This document shows, piece after piece, positions 8,301 to 15,128 of a DNA stretch of 15,209 nucleotides; the stretch's first letter is position 1; each line of letters begins with the position of its first letter. Source of the DNA: an uncultured bacterium (GTDB lineage Bacteria; Bacteroidota; Bacteroidia; Bacteroidales; Bacteroidaceae); contig CAJMQV010000032.1 in the NCBI GenBank assembly GCA_905215575.1, forward strand, positions 1 to 15,209. The letters are read 5' to 3'. The notes under the pieces were generated by a model. That model was given only the letters and a program-made list of their open reading frames with translations. It searched no databases and was not told the DNA's origin. Both the position numbers and the translations under genes were made by a program.

Positions 8301-9175
8301 ATATGTTGATCGACCTGAACAGCATTAACCAGCTCGACAAGTTCCAGTATATGTCTCGTCCGGACGGTGGAAACGGATGCTTGCAGGAAGGTACCGTTTA
8401 CTACAGTATGGATAAAGTAAACTGGGTTGAGGCCGGAAAGATTCAGTGGGAAGCCGGTGGCACTCACGTGTTCGACTTCAAGGACAAGCCGACAGCACGC
8501 TATATCAAGTTGTCTATCACCAAGGCTGTAGGTAACTTTGGTTCTGGTCTGGAAATGTATGTATTCCGTGTACCAAACACAGAGAGCCTGATTCCGGGAG
8601 ATATCAACCGTGACAATAAGGTAGATGAGAACGACTTGACTTCATATATGAACTATACCGGTTTGCGCAAGGGCGACGGTGACTTCGACTATGTAAGCAT
8701 CGGTGACCTGAACCGCAACAACCTGATCGATGCCTTTGATATCTCGGCAGTAGGTATCAAGCTCGAAACCGGAGTAAGCAGCCGCAAGGTGGATCCGATT
8801 GCCGGAAAGGTAACCGTTACTCCATCAAAGAAGACTTACAATGCCGGCGAAGAGGTTCAGTTCATTGTGAAGGGAGAAGGCTTGAAGTCAGTCAACGCAT
8901 TGAGCTTCGCATTGCCATATAACACTGACGAACTGGAATACGTAGGTGTAGACGCTACCGGTATGAAGGAAATGACCAATTTGACTAAGGACCGTCTGCA
9001 CACCAACCGTCAGAAGGCTGTATATCCAACCTTCGTCAACCTCGGCGAGAAACCATATCTGGAAGACGGCGAGCTGATGGTGGTTAAGTTTAAAGCCAAG
9101 AAGAAGGTAACTATCAGCATGAAGGCCATCGACGGTATGATTGTTGACAAGTATATGAACAGCTTGAAATTCTAA
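5321..9175 (+). CDS. Secreted multidomain GH31 glycosidase, probable alpha-N-acetylgalactosaminidase
   Basis: The 1284-residue product begins with a long signal-like region (1 to about 33, hydrophobic around 13-30; no lipobox). An N-terminal GH31 beta-sandwich covers about 45-275 and a (beta/alpha)8 barrel about 277-590. Beta-sandwich domains follow at about 590-830 (FTEYDDDGITEQY, 707-719, is DUF5110-like). Then come fibronectin III (865-944), an F5/8-type-C/CBM32-like module (947-1084), a dockerin with two calcium-type loops (1091-1150) and a cohesin-like module (1158-1284). Candidate nucleophile is D427 in VLKTDVAWVG and candidate acid/base is D479 in IWSGDQTGGEW; GLSGQPNICSDMDG (499-512) is a typical GH31 stretch. 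The TDVAWVG form differs from the W-D-M-N-E form of alpha-glucosidases. From memory it resembles the GH31 alpha-N-acetylgalactosaminidases of gut bacteria (Tn-antigen or mucin GalNAc), so family is firm and substrate moderate. The gene is monocistronic with its own promoter and terminator. Confidence 0.93.
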   Translation: MKKLIGKLSQSKAALLAMGVPAGVVPAVAATADASVSVQENAQQSLNIVGARMINPTTLEILYSNGTRMSMDFYGENIFRIFQDNQGGIIRDPQATPEAQILVDNPRKAVSQVELKDQNGVITVQTKDVKIELDKKTTLFKVTNLKNGKVVVESVAPVQFEKGRVTVSLKEQNKEYFYGGGVQNGRFSHKGQEIEIVNTNNWTDGGVASPTPFYWSTEGYGIMWHTFKPGKYDFGAAEKGKVVLQHDEDYLDMFLMVNDTPVSLLNDFYQLTGNPVLLPKFGFYEGHLNAYNRDYWKEDPKGVLYEDGKKYVESQTDNGGIKESLNGEKNNYQFSARAVIDRYNAHDMPLGWVLPNDGYGAGYGQTETLDGNIQNLKEFGDYARSKGVEIGLWTQSDLHPKEGISALLQRDIVKEVRDAGVRVLKTDVAWVGAGYSFGLNGVADVGQIMPYYGNNARPFIISLDGWAGTQRYAGIWSGDQTGGEWEYIRFHIPTYIGSGLSGQPNICSDMDGIFGGKNVPVNIRDFQWKTFTTMQLNMDGWGSNPKYPHILGEPAASINRWYLKMKSEFMPYTYSIAEEAIDGKPINRAMFLDYPNDYTLGTATRYQFLYGPSVLVAPIYQNTASDDKGNDVRNGIYLPEGKWVDYFTGDVYEGNTIINNFDAPIWKLPVFIKMGAIIPMTAPNNNPNQIDKKLRIYDLYPCGTTTFTEYDDDGITEQYKFGKSATTKIVSEEKDGKVVVTVEPTKGSFDGMEKNKVTVFRVNVTAQPKKVSAKLGKKGVKLTEVSSLDEFNKGENVYFYEAEPNMNQFATEGSEFAAQKVIKNPVLHVKLAETDVTANAATLEIKGYVFDTTNKQLSQTGALTAPKAQVTEENTQAYTLTPSWEKVANADYYEIEFNGMLYSTIKDTKLLFEDLVPETTYSFKVRAVNKDGKSEWSTVEATTKSNPLEFAIKGITAETTCENQGGQDVNKLFDFDESAGWHSKWGKGEAVPFDMLIDLNSINQLDKFQYMSRPDGGNGCLQEGTVYYSMDKVNWVEAGKIQWEAGGTHVFDFKDKPTARYIKLSITKAVGNFGSGLEMYVFRVPNTESLIPGDINRDNKVDENDLTSYMNYTGLRKGDGDFDYVSIGDLNRNNLIDAFDISAVGIKLETGVSSRKVDPIAGKVTVTPSKKTYNAGEEVQFIVKGEGLKSVNALSFALPYNTDELEYVGVDATGMKEMTNLTKDRLHTNRQKAVYPTFVNLGEKPYLEDGELMVVKFKAKKKVTISMKAIDGMIVDKYMNSLKF

Positions 9176-9196
9176 GCTTACATATTATAAATAAGA

Positions 9197-9227
9197 AAAG
9201 CAGCCCAATCGGGCTGCTTTCTTTTTT
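9197..9227 (+). terminator. Rho-independent terminator of the GH31 gene
   Basis: AAAGCAGCCC (9197-9206), loop AATC and GGGCTGCTTT (9211-9220) form a perfect 10-bp stem followed by CTTTTTT. It starts 21 bases after the GH31 stop codon. Confidence 0.93.
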
Positions 9228-9239
9228 GTGATAACCAGA

Positions 9240-9305
9240 AAAAATGGTCCCGATGATTTTCTGAAAATATCGAAATGAAATTCAGAAATCATCGGGACCG
9301 TTTTT
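9240..9305. terminator. Long bidirectional terminator hairpin between GH31 and mgsA
   Basis: GGTCCCGATGATTTTCTGAA (9246-9265) pairs with TTCAGAAATCATCGGGACC (9281-9299). The stem is 19 bp with a single bulged T and a 15-base loop, and it is flanked by an A run on the left and a T run on the right. On the minus strand it follows the mgsA stop by 20 bases and ends in a T run, so it serves mgsA. On the plus strand it would be a second barrier behind the GH31 terminator. Confidence 0.88.
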
Positions 9306-9325
9306 GTAAGCGTATGTGTGCTTGT

Positions 9326-9850
9326 TTATTTCTTACGTTTTCTTCTGCTCTTTACTTTCTCAACGGCATGGCTTACGATATCCGGCTTGTTCTGGAATCG
9401 GTTGCTGTAAGAAGAGTAGTCCGGGCGTATCCGTTCGTAAGTCGGATCCGTGAAGAGCGGACTGGTGATGATGTGGTCGGCTGTAGAACGGTTGCAGCAG
9501 AATACGATATTCTCTACACCGGCCAGTCGGGTCAGTGCCTTTACATCCGTGTCATGCGGTTGCAGGGTCATCGGGTCGGTGAAGAAGAACAAGTAATCAA
9601 TTTCTCCCTCCACAATGCGGGAACCGATCTGCTGGTCACCTCCTAGAGGACCTGATTTGAGCAGGGTGATGTCCCAAGTGATGTCGGGATGCTTTTCTTC
9701 GAGCGCTTTTTTGATGAGCGTTCCGGTGGTTCCGGTGCAATAGAACTTATGACCGATAAGGATTTCCGAGTTCCAGAGAACCCATTCAATCATGTCTGCC
9801 TTCATGGCATCGTGTGCCACCAGACCTATTTTTCTGACTACTTTTTCCAT
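9326..9850 (-). CDS. mgsA: Methylglyoxal synthase
   Basis: The product converts dihydroxyacetone phosphate to methylglyoxal and phosphate, a cytoplasmic bypass used when sugar phosphates build up. From the ATG at 9850 it is 174 residues. IGLVAHDAMK (8-17) and the phosphate-binding CTGTTG (38-43) open the fold. SGPLGGDQQIG (66-76) holds the expected catalytic D72, and PHDTDVKAL (98-106) holds H99 and D102. TADHIITSP near the C-terminal third also matches E. coli MgsA. An upstream in-frame ATG at 9910 would add 20 residues not typical of the family. It would also leave almost no leader after the -7 element at 9919-9926, so the shorter start is preferred. Compared with the 152-residue E. coli enzyme it has a longer C-terminal tail ending in a very basic KSRRKRKK. 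It is monocistronic, convergent with the GH31 gene and divergent from the GH2 gene. Confidence 0.95.
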   Translation of the reverse strand: MEKVVRKIGLVAHDAMKADMIEWVLWNSEILIGHKFYCTGTTGTLIKKALEEKHPDITWDITLLKSGPLGGDQQIGSRIVEGEIDYLFFFTDPMTLQPHDTDVKALTRLAGVENIVFCCNRSTADHIITSPLFTDPTYERIRPDYSSYSNRFQNKPDIVSHAVEKVKSRRKRKK

Positions 9851-9918
9851 AATGAACTTAATTAAAAGTGGTTGTTTGATAATAGAGATGGATGCAGAAA
9901 CTGCTTCCACTTCTGTGA

Positions 9919-9926
9919 CAAAGATA
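9919..9926 (-). promoter_or_regulatory. -7 element of the mgsA promoter
   Basis: On the minus strand TATCTTTG fits TAnnTTTG. I see no clear TTTG 19-21 bases upstream. It would give a leader of about 60 bases to the ATG at 9850 and helps to decide against the longer start at 9910. Confidence 0.5.
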
Positions 9927-10010
9927 GTCTTTTTCTCCGATTCTTATATTTATTTCTTGTTAAAAGCACGTTTGAGCGTGATTCTTCTTAAAAATAAAGA
10001 CGGGAATATT

Positions 10011-10018
10011 TATATTTG
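10011..10018 (+). promoter_or_regulatory. -7 element of the GH2 gene promoter
   Basis: TATATTTG fits TAnnTTTG and lies 42 bases ahead of the ATG at 10061. The expected -33 position has no TTTG (a TTTG at 9971 is too distant), so an activator may be needed. The short inverted AT-rich motif ATTAATAATTAAT at 10031-10043 falls within the leader. Confidence 0.5.
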
Positions 10019-10060
10019 CATTTGTTATGTATTAATAATTAATCTAACCCAGAAAAAAAC

Positions 10061-13000
10061 ATGAGTCAAAAGTTAAGTTATTTAAGATTTTTGTTGCTTC
10101 TGTTGGGCATTGTAGTCACTAATGTGTATGCTGCAGTTCAACCCGAAAAGGTGTATCGTGTGATACATGTAGAAAGCAACAAAGTGTTGTCTACGAATGG
10201 GGCGGTTGCCAATGATGCAGCTCTTGTTCTTGCAGCTTCCGATGAGGCTGATTTGTCGCAGGAATGGACTTTTGTAGAGCACAGTGCTATGGATTCGGAG
10301 TATAAAGTGATACATACTTTGTCTGGAAAATCGGCAGATATGGCTCCTACACAAGGACATATGGTGTTGTGGGATGCGAACGGCAACGAAAACCAGATTT
10401 TCAAAATCCGTGAAGTAGCAGGACAGGAAAATGTTTTCCAGTTCTGTAATGCCGCGAATCCGAGTCAGGTGTTGCTTCCGACTGATAACGGACAGGTATC
10501 CATGCAGACAGCTGATGAGACAACCGAAAACAGTTACTTCAGACTGGAAGTTTTGGACAAAGAATTGATGCGCCCGATTGTCGGCCTTTATTACACACTG
10601 ACACTTGATGGCAGCAGCAAGGCGTTGAGCAACCAAAAGAGTAATAAAAACGATACCCGAATTGTAGCCGAGCCTGTGGCTCAAGGTGATGCCGGGCAAA
10701 TCTGGCTTATTGCGTTGGGGGCAAACAGCTATGTGCTGAAAAACTCTCTTTATACGAATATGGCGCTCGACATGGCAGTAGCTTTGAAAACGCCGCTTCA
10801 GTATGCCGTGGATACAAAGAATGCCAATCAGAACATTTACTTTGAACAGGTTGGTGAGCAGGAGGGTGTTTATCGCCTTTACTGCTTGAATTCCAGTACA
10901 AAATACTATATGAAAGTCAATGAGGACGGAACAACTGTTTTGACCGAGAATGCCGAAGATGCAGGAACGTCATTCCGTCTGACTGTGGCTGAAGAGCCGG
11001 AAATCGTTCGTGCTGATTGGGAGAATCAGGAGTTCTTTGAAGAAAACAAGGAGCCGGGACATGCCACTTACATGCCTTATGCTTCTACCGAAGCCCTGAA
11101 GGCAGATGCACGTTTTAAACAGGCATGGCTGACTCCGGAACGTGCCGAATTCCTGGATTTGAACGGAACCTGGAAGTTCAAGATGGTGCCTGATACCTTG
11201 GATCGTCCCGGTCAGAATGACTTCTACGGTGACGAGGCGGATGTTACAGCCTGGGATGAAATTGATGTTCCTTCTTGCTGGGAAATGAAAGGATATGACA
11301 AACCGATGTATATCAATGTGGAGTATGCTTTCTATGACAATCCTCCTTATGTAACCAATAAGGTTGAGGGAGTCGGTAACAATCCGGTAGGTTCCTACCG
11401 CAGAGATTTTACACTTCCGGAAAACTGGACAGACAAACGTGTCTTTGTGCATTTTGAAGGTATCTACAGCGCTGCCTACGTTTGGGTAAACGGAAAGTAT
11501 GTAGGTTATACCCAGGGTGCGAACAATGTGGCCGAATTTGATTTGACCGATTTTGTGCGTACAGGAAAGAACAACATCAGTGTGCAGGTGTTCCGCTGGT
11601 CAGACGGTTCTTATCTCGAAGGTCAGGATATGTTCCACATGAGCGGTATTCACCGTGACGTGTATCTGTTTGCTACTCCGAAGACATTCGTACGTGACCA
11701 TTATATTACTTCAACTCTTGATGCTTCAGCCGGCTATCAGAATGGCTCAATGAATGTGGCTCTTTCTTTGGATAACCGCAGCAAAGAGGCCGGAACCAAG
11801 ACTTATGAAGTGGAGTTGTGGGATGCCGACGGTAAACTGTTGGCCAGCAAATCACAGTCGGTTACTTTTGCAGAAACAGATACAGAGAAGAATATCGATC
11901 TTACTTTTGACGGTCTGACGGGACTGCATCTGTGGTCGGCCGAGATACCTTATCTTTATGACGTACTGGTACGTCAGAAAAATCAGGAAGGTCAGGAAGA
12001 ATCTGTCTTCGCTACCAAGTATGGCTTCCGTGATATCCGGATTACCGACGGACTGGTTTATGTCAATGGAAAGCGTGTATTCTTCAAGGGCGTGAATACG
12101 CAGGATACTCATCCTCTGTATGGCCGAAGCATCGATGTGCCGACAATGCTCAAGGATATTGAGATGATGAAGCTGTCAAACAATAATACGGTGCGCACCA
12201 GTCACTATCCTCGCCAGGCCAAGATGAATGCCATGTTCGACTATTTCGGTCTTTATATTATGGATGAGGCGGATGTGGAATGCCATAAGAACTGGAATGA
12301 CTTTAAGGAAAATGGTATCAGCAATGATCCGACCTGGAGAGCACAGTATATAGACCGTACCGTAAGAATGGTTTATCGCGACCGTAATCATCCTTCTGTT
12401 ATCTTCTGGTCATTGGGTAATGAGTCGGCTACCGGTTCCAACTTTACGGCAACTTATCAGGCAACCCGTGCTTTGGATCCGCGCCCGATTCACTATGAAG
12501 GCTGTACTTATGCCTGGAAAACCAATCAGTCGGATTTGCATTCCAAGATGTATCCTGATTTGAATTATGTGCGTACTTATGCCAATGCCAATAATGGCAA
12601 TCAGCCATTTTTCATGTGTGAGTATGCCCATGCTATGGGTAATGCCGTGGGTAACCTGAAAGATTTTTGGGATTTGATTGAATCCAGTCGCTTTGGTATC
12701 GGTGGCTGTATCTGGGATTGGGTAGACCAGTCTATTTACGATCCGCAGGATATCAAGAATGGCACTTTGGAGAAGAACGGATTCAATTATTATCGTACCG
12801 GTTATGACTATCCGGGTCCTCATCAGGGTAATTTCGTGAACAACGGATTGATTACAGCCGACCGTGCCTGGACTTCCAAGCTGACAGAAGTGAAACATGT
12901 ATATCAGTATGTGAAATTCCTTTCCTTCAGCGAGCAGGACAAGGTGCTGAAGTTGCAGAACAAATACAATTTCCTCAACTTGCAGGTATTCAATCTGAAA

Positions 13001-14374
13001 TATACTGTCTTGAAGGATGGTCATATTGTAGAAGAAGGTACTGTGGAGATTCCGTCTGTTGCTCCGGATGCCGAGTGTAGTCTGACCATTCCGGTAAAGA
13101 CTGATTATAAGGCTGGCAGCGAAGAATACATGATTGATTTTGCTCTTTGCTTTAAGGAAGCAACAACTTGGTGTGAGGCCGGTTATCCGATTGCCGACCA
13201 GCAATACGCTTTGAAAGAGCGTAGCAATATGCTGCCTGCTGTCACCGGATTGAGCGAGACACTTGAGGTTAAAGGTGAGTCTGGTGGTGTGCTTGTGAAC
13301 AATCGTAACATCACCTTCCAGATTGGTTCCGACGGATTTATCCGTGAATGGACCGCTAAGGGAGTACAGATGACAGGAGCCGGAAGCAAGAATCCTATTT
13401 ACAGTAACATTCGTTGGATTGAGAATGAAAGTCCGTATGGAGAGCATCAGTTTGGCGACCGAACTGCGCAGAATACTTCTTCACGTGTGTCTTACAGTAT
13501 CAATACTGAATCTACCGAATGCCATATTACTGTCCATGCAGAAAACGACAAATGTCCTTATGACGTAGAGTATACGGTATATAGCAATGGAGTGGTAGAT
13601 ATGAAGACAACCTTCCGTCCGAAAGCAAATGGATTGCGTCGTATCGGTATGGATATGACTTTGCCGGGAGGCTTTGAACAAGTGGCTTATTATGCACGCG
13701 GACCGTGGGAGAATTATGTGGATCGTCAGACCGGTTCATTCCTGGGTTATTATACAACTACTGTAAATGACATGTTTGAAAACTATACTCATCCACAATC
13801 AATGGGTAACCGAATGGATTTGCGTAGTTTGACTCTGGAAAATGAAGCTAAAAAACAGAAGATTCATATTCAGACTGCCGGTCAGGTTTCTTTCAGCCTG
13901 TCACATTATGACCAGACACAGTATCTGACTCCGGAATTGCATCCTTGGGATTTGCAGGCTTCTGAAGATATCTATGCTACTTTTGACTATATGCAGCGTG
14001 GTATCGGTAATGGTAGTTGCGGTCCGGGTACTGAGCCTGCTTACCAGTGTCCGTCATCGGGTTCGTATACTTACACACTCCGTTTCGAGGCAGAGAACGA
14101 AGACGAGCCTACTCACGTGGAAATCGTAGAAGCGGCCTTTGAGGATTGCAGCATTTATTATGATGAAGCCACTGAATCAGTTGTTTGTGCAGGTTTGCCA
14201 ACAGAGAGTTTGTCTGTTAGCTTGTATTGCCCAAGTGGTGTTTGTCTGTCCAGCAAAGGCAGCAATGGTGCGTCACAGGTTGCTTTGTCTCTTCGGGGCT
14301 GTCCGAAAGGAAGCTACATCGTGGTATTACGCGGTGAGCATGGAGTACGCCAGCACAAATTGTTAAAGAAATAA
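10061..14374 (+). CDS. Secreted GH2 beta-galactosidase with two N-terminal ricin-like modules
   Basis: The 1437-residue product has a signal peptide (1 to about 24, LLLLLG core, VYA cleavage). Two beta-trefoil, ricin-like modules follow at about 28-165 and 172-310, with Q-x-W/F type repeats (QEW, QIF, QIW). The LacZ-type GH2 core starts near 362 (LDLNGTWKF). A sugar-binding domain contains CWEMKGYDKPMYIN and MSGIHRDVYL. After an Ig-like domain, a TIM barrel begins FFKGVNTQDTHPLYGR and continues with VRTSHYP. The acid/base is E788 in FWSLGNESA and the nucleophile E854 in MCEYAHAMGN; GGCIWDWVDQ (881-890) also matches LacZ. The beta-galactosidase small-chain domain covers about 1080-1342. The last 70 or so residues resemble a type A sorting tail (GCPKGSYIVVLRGEHGVRQHKLLKK). 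It should hydrolyse terminal beta-galactose outside the cytoplasm. At over 1400 residues it exceeds the roughly 1024 of E. coli LacZ because of the added modules. The linkage preference cannot be read from sequence. Confidence 0.93.
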   Translation: MSQKLSYLRFLLLLLGIVVTNVYAAVQPEKVYRVIHVESNKVLSTNGAVANDAALVLAASDEADLSQEWTFVEHSAMDSEYKVIHTLSGKSADMAPTQGHMVLWDANGNENQIFKIREVAGQENVFQFCNAANPSQVLLPTDNGQVSMQTADETTENSYFRLEVLDKELMRPIVGLYYTLTLDGSSKALSNQKSNKNDTRIVAEPVAQGDAGQIWLIALGANSYVLKNSLYTNMALDMAVALKTPLQYAVDTKNANQNIYFEQVGEQEGVYRLYCLNSSTKYYMKVNEDGTTVLTENAEDAGTSFRLTVAEEPEIVRADWENQEFFEENKEPGHATYMPYASTEALKADARFKQAWLTPERAEFLDLNGTWKFKMVPDTLDRPGQNDFYGDEADVTAWDEIDVPSCWEMKGYDKPMYINVEYAFYDNPPYVTNKVEGVGNNPVGSYRRDFTLPENWTDKRVFVHFEGIYSAAYVWVNGKYVGYTQGANNVAEFDLTDFVRTGKNNISVQVFRWSDGSYLEGQDMFHMSGIHRDVYLFATPKTFVRDHYITSTLDASAGYQNGSMNVALSLDNRSKEAGTKTYEVELWDADGKLLASKSQSVTFAETDTEKNIDLTFDGLTGLHLWSAEIPYLYDVLVRQKNQEGQEESVFATKYGFRDIRITDGLVYVNGKRVFFKGVNTQDTHPLYGRSIDVPTMLKDIEMMKLSNNNTVRTSHYPRQAKMNAMFDYFGLYIMDEADVECHKNWNDFKENGISNDPTWRAQYIDRTVRMVYRDRNHPSVIFWSLGNESATGSNFTATYQATRALDPRPIHYEGCTYAWKTNQSDLHSKMYPDLNYVRTYANANNGNQPFFMCEYAHAMGNAVGNLKDFWDLIESSRFGIGGCIWDWVDQSIYDPQDIKNGTLEKNGFNYYRTGYDYPGPHQGNFVNNGLITADRAWTSKLTEVKHVYQYVKFLSFSEQDKVLKLQNKYNFLNLQVFNLKYTVLKDGHIVEEGTVEIPSVAPDAECSLTIPVKTDYKAGSEEYMIDFALCFKEATTWCEAGYPIADQQYALKERSNMLPAVTGLSETLEVKGESGGVLVNNRNITFQIGSDGFIREWTAKGVQMTGAGSKNPIYSNIRWIENESPYGEHQFGDRTAQNTSSRVSYSINTESTECHITVHAENDKCPYDVEYTVYSNGVVDMKTTFRPKANGLRRIGMDMTLPGGFEQVAYYARGPWENYVDRQTGSFLGYYTTTVNDMFENYTHPQSMGNRMDLRSLTLENEAKKQKIHIQTAGQVSFSLSHYDQTQYLTPELHPWDLQASEDIYATFDYMQRGIGNGSCGPGTEPAYQCPSSGSYTYTLRFEAENEDEPTHVEIVEAAFEDCSIYYDEATESVVCAGLPTESLSVSLYCPSGVCLSSKGSNGASQVALSLRGCPKGSYIVVLRGEHGVRQHKLLKK

Positions 14375-14398
14375 CCTGTAGGTTTATTACTTTATAGA

Positions 14399-14455
14399 AA
14401 AAGACACGCTAGGGGATGAAATTCTTCCATTCTCCCTTGCGTGTCTTTTATTTTG
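14399..14455 (+). terminator. Rho-independent terminator of the GH2 gene
   Basis: AAAAGACACGC (14399-14409) pairs with GCGTGTCTTTT (14439-14449). Additional inner pairing AGGG/CCCT lies beyond a mismatch, and the hairpin is followed by ATTTTG. It begins 24 bases after the GH2 stop. Confidence 0.85.
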
Positions 14456-14594
14456 TAATTATATAATTCGTTTTTGCTTTCATCTTAAGTAATATTGAGG
14501 TTGATTCGGTTAAATAAGTATACTTCCTTATTAGGCATTGGGATAAAATTCTAATTCCACCAAATGAAAGCGGTACGCTTTAAAAAAAAATCAC

Positions 14595-14602
14595 TATCTT
14601 TG
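14595..14602 (+). promoter_or_regulatory. -7 element of the small exported-protein gene
   Basis: TATCTTTG fits TAnnTTTG, 28 bases ahead of the ATG at 14631. An A9 run lies directly upstream; no TTTG is found at the expected -33 place. The 256-base gap 14375-14630 otherwise holds only the GH2 terminator and AT-rich sequence. Confidence 0.55.
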
Positions 14603-14630
14603 CAGAGTTTTTAGAAAATGGCGAGTGCTG

Positions 14631-15032
14631 ATGGGCAAATGGTTTACTGCAATGATGGCGCTCATGTTGTTCCTCCTACTTCAGGTATCAGGCTATATGA
14701 GTTGCGCTCCGGAGAATCCGGAACGCCAGGAAGCAGTGGTTCGTTTCAATAAACCCGAGCGCGAACAGACCTCCTGGTCAGCCCCCCTTTCTGATTATGA
14801 GAAAGGCATCCGCCATATACTTGCCAACAACTATGCCCAGCCGGCTTCTACGGCGGGGGGGGGCGTGAGCCAGTGTAAGGACTGGAAAGCTGGCAAGCTT
14901 TTTGGGGCTTCCTTACAGAATCATCATCTTATTTCGGACCGGAAAGAGAATCTTTTTCGTCTTTATGAACCTCCGCTCTGCCCGCGGGTGGTGGATTACT
15001 ACGTATATACGCTCAGGAAAATTCTGATTTGA
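14631..15032 (+). CDS. Small exported protein of unknown function with a G9 tract in its frame
   Basis: I do not recognise this family. From the ATG at 14631 the product is 133 residues; an in-frame GTG at 14625 is a less likely start. Residues 3-20 form a strongly hydrophobic segment (MMALMLFLLLQV), followed by SGYMSCAPENPE. It is either a cleaved signal peptide or, with C25, a poor lipobox (YMSC lacks the usual L/V/I at -3). The rest is soluble and basic-to-neutral, with the C-terminal pattern PRVVDYYVYTLRKILI. Codons 75-78 (A-G-G-G) are encoded by a run of nine G at 14855-14863. One G fewer gives a stop after about 77 codons, one more after about 81, so the full-length product depends on the exact count. 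A promoter -7 match precedes it; the next gene follows after 96 bases. Whether it is phase-variable, an assembly error or simply a short coding gene is open. Confidence 0.6.
   Translation: MGKWFTAMMALMLFLLLQVSGYMSCAPENPERQEAVVRFNKPEREQTSWSAPLSDYEKGIRHILANNYAQPASTAGGGVSQCKDWKAGKLFGASLQNHHLISDRKENLFRLYEPPLCPRVVDYYVYTLRKILI
14855..14863 (+). repeat. Homopolymeric G9 tract inside a coding region
   Basis: Nine consecutive G occupy part of codon 75 and all of codons 76-77 plus two bases of codon 78 in the small exported-protein gene. No other G or C run of this length was noticed in the window. Confidence 0.9.
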
Positions 15033-15062
15033 TTGTTTTCAGCGTTTGTTTTTCAGGAGTGA

Positions 15063-15092
15063 TTCCGTCGCACTTCCCTATATGCGGCGGAA
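15063..15092. other. Stem-loop between the small exported-protein gene and the last gene
   Basis: TTCCGTCGCA (15063-15072) pairs with TGCGGCGGAA (15083-15092) through 10 bp including one G-T wobble, with a 10-base loop. The following sequence has only a short T run (TTTT at 15100-15103, 7 bases away). It may be a weak terminator for the upstream gene or a leader structure of the next one. Confidence 0.5.
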
Positions 15093-15128
15093 CGGGATGT
15101 TTTGTATATCAATAAAATCTTATTTTTT

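Noticed and set aside
9851..9910. A 20-residue N-terminal extension of methylglyoxal synthase from the ATG at 9910
   Set aside because: The family starts near MEKVVRKIGLVAHD. The extension is unlike the family, and the -7 element at 9919-9926 would leave almost no leader.
10082..10699. A 205-codon minus-strand open frame at the start of the GH2 gene
   Set aside because: It lies fully opposite the signal peptide and trefoil modules, has no domain features, and no promoter is visible in the right place.
12410..13447. A 345-codon open frame on the minus strand inside the GH2 gene
   Set aside because: It is antisense to the well-conserved GH2 barrel and small-chain domains, shows no recognisable domain and has no promoter. 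It is explained by the codon pattern of the real gene.
5321..14374. A polysaccharide utilisation locus with SusC/SusD
   Set aside because: No TonB-dependent transporter, SusD-like lipoprotein or hybrid sensor is encoded. The two glycosidases are separate transcription units with an unrelated convergent gene between them.
14618..14755. An alternative small gene from the ATG at 14618 in another frame
   Set aside because: It ends after about 45 codons with low-complexity G/S/P content. The overlapping frame from 14631 has a clear hydrophobic export segment.
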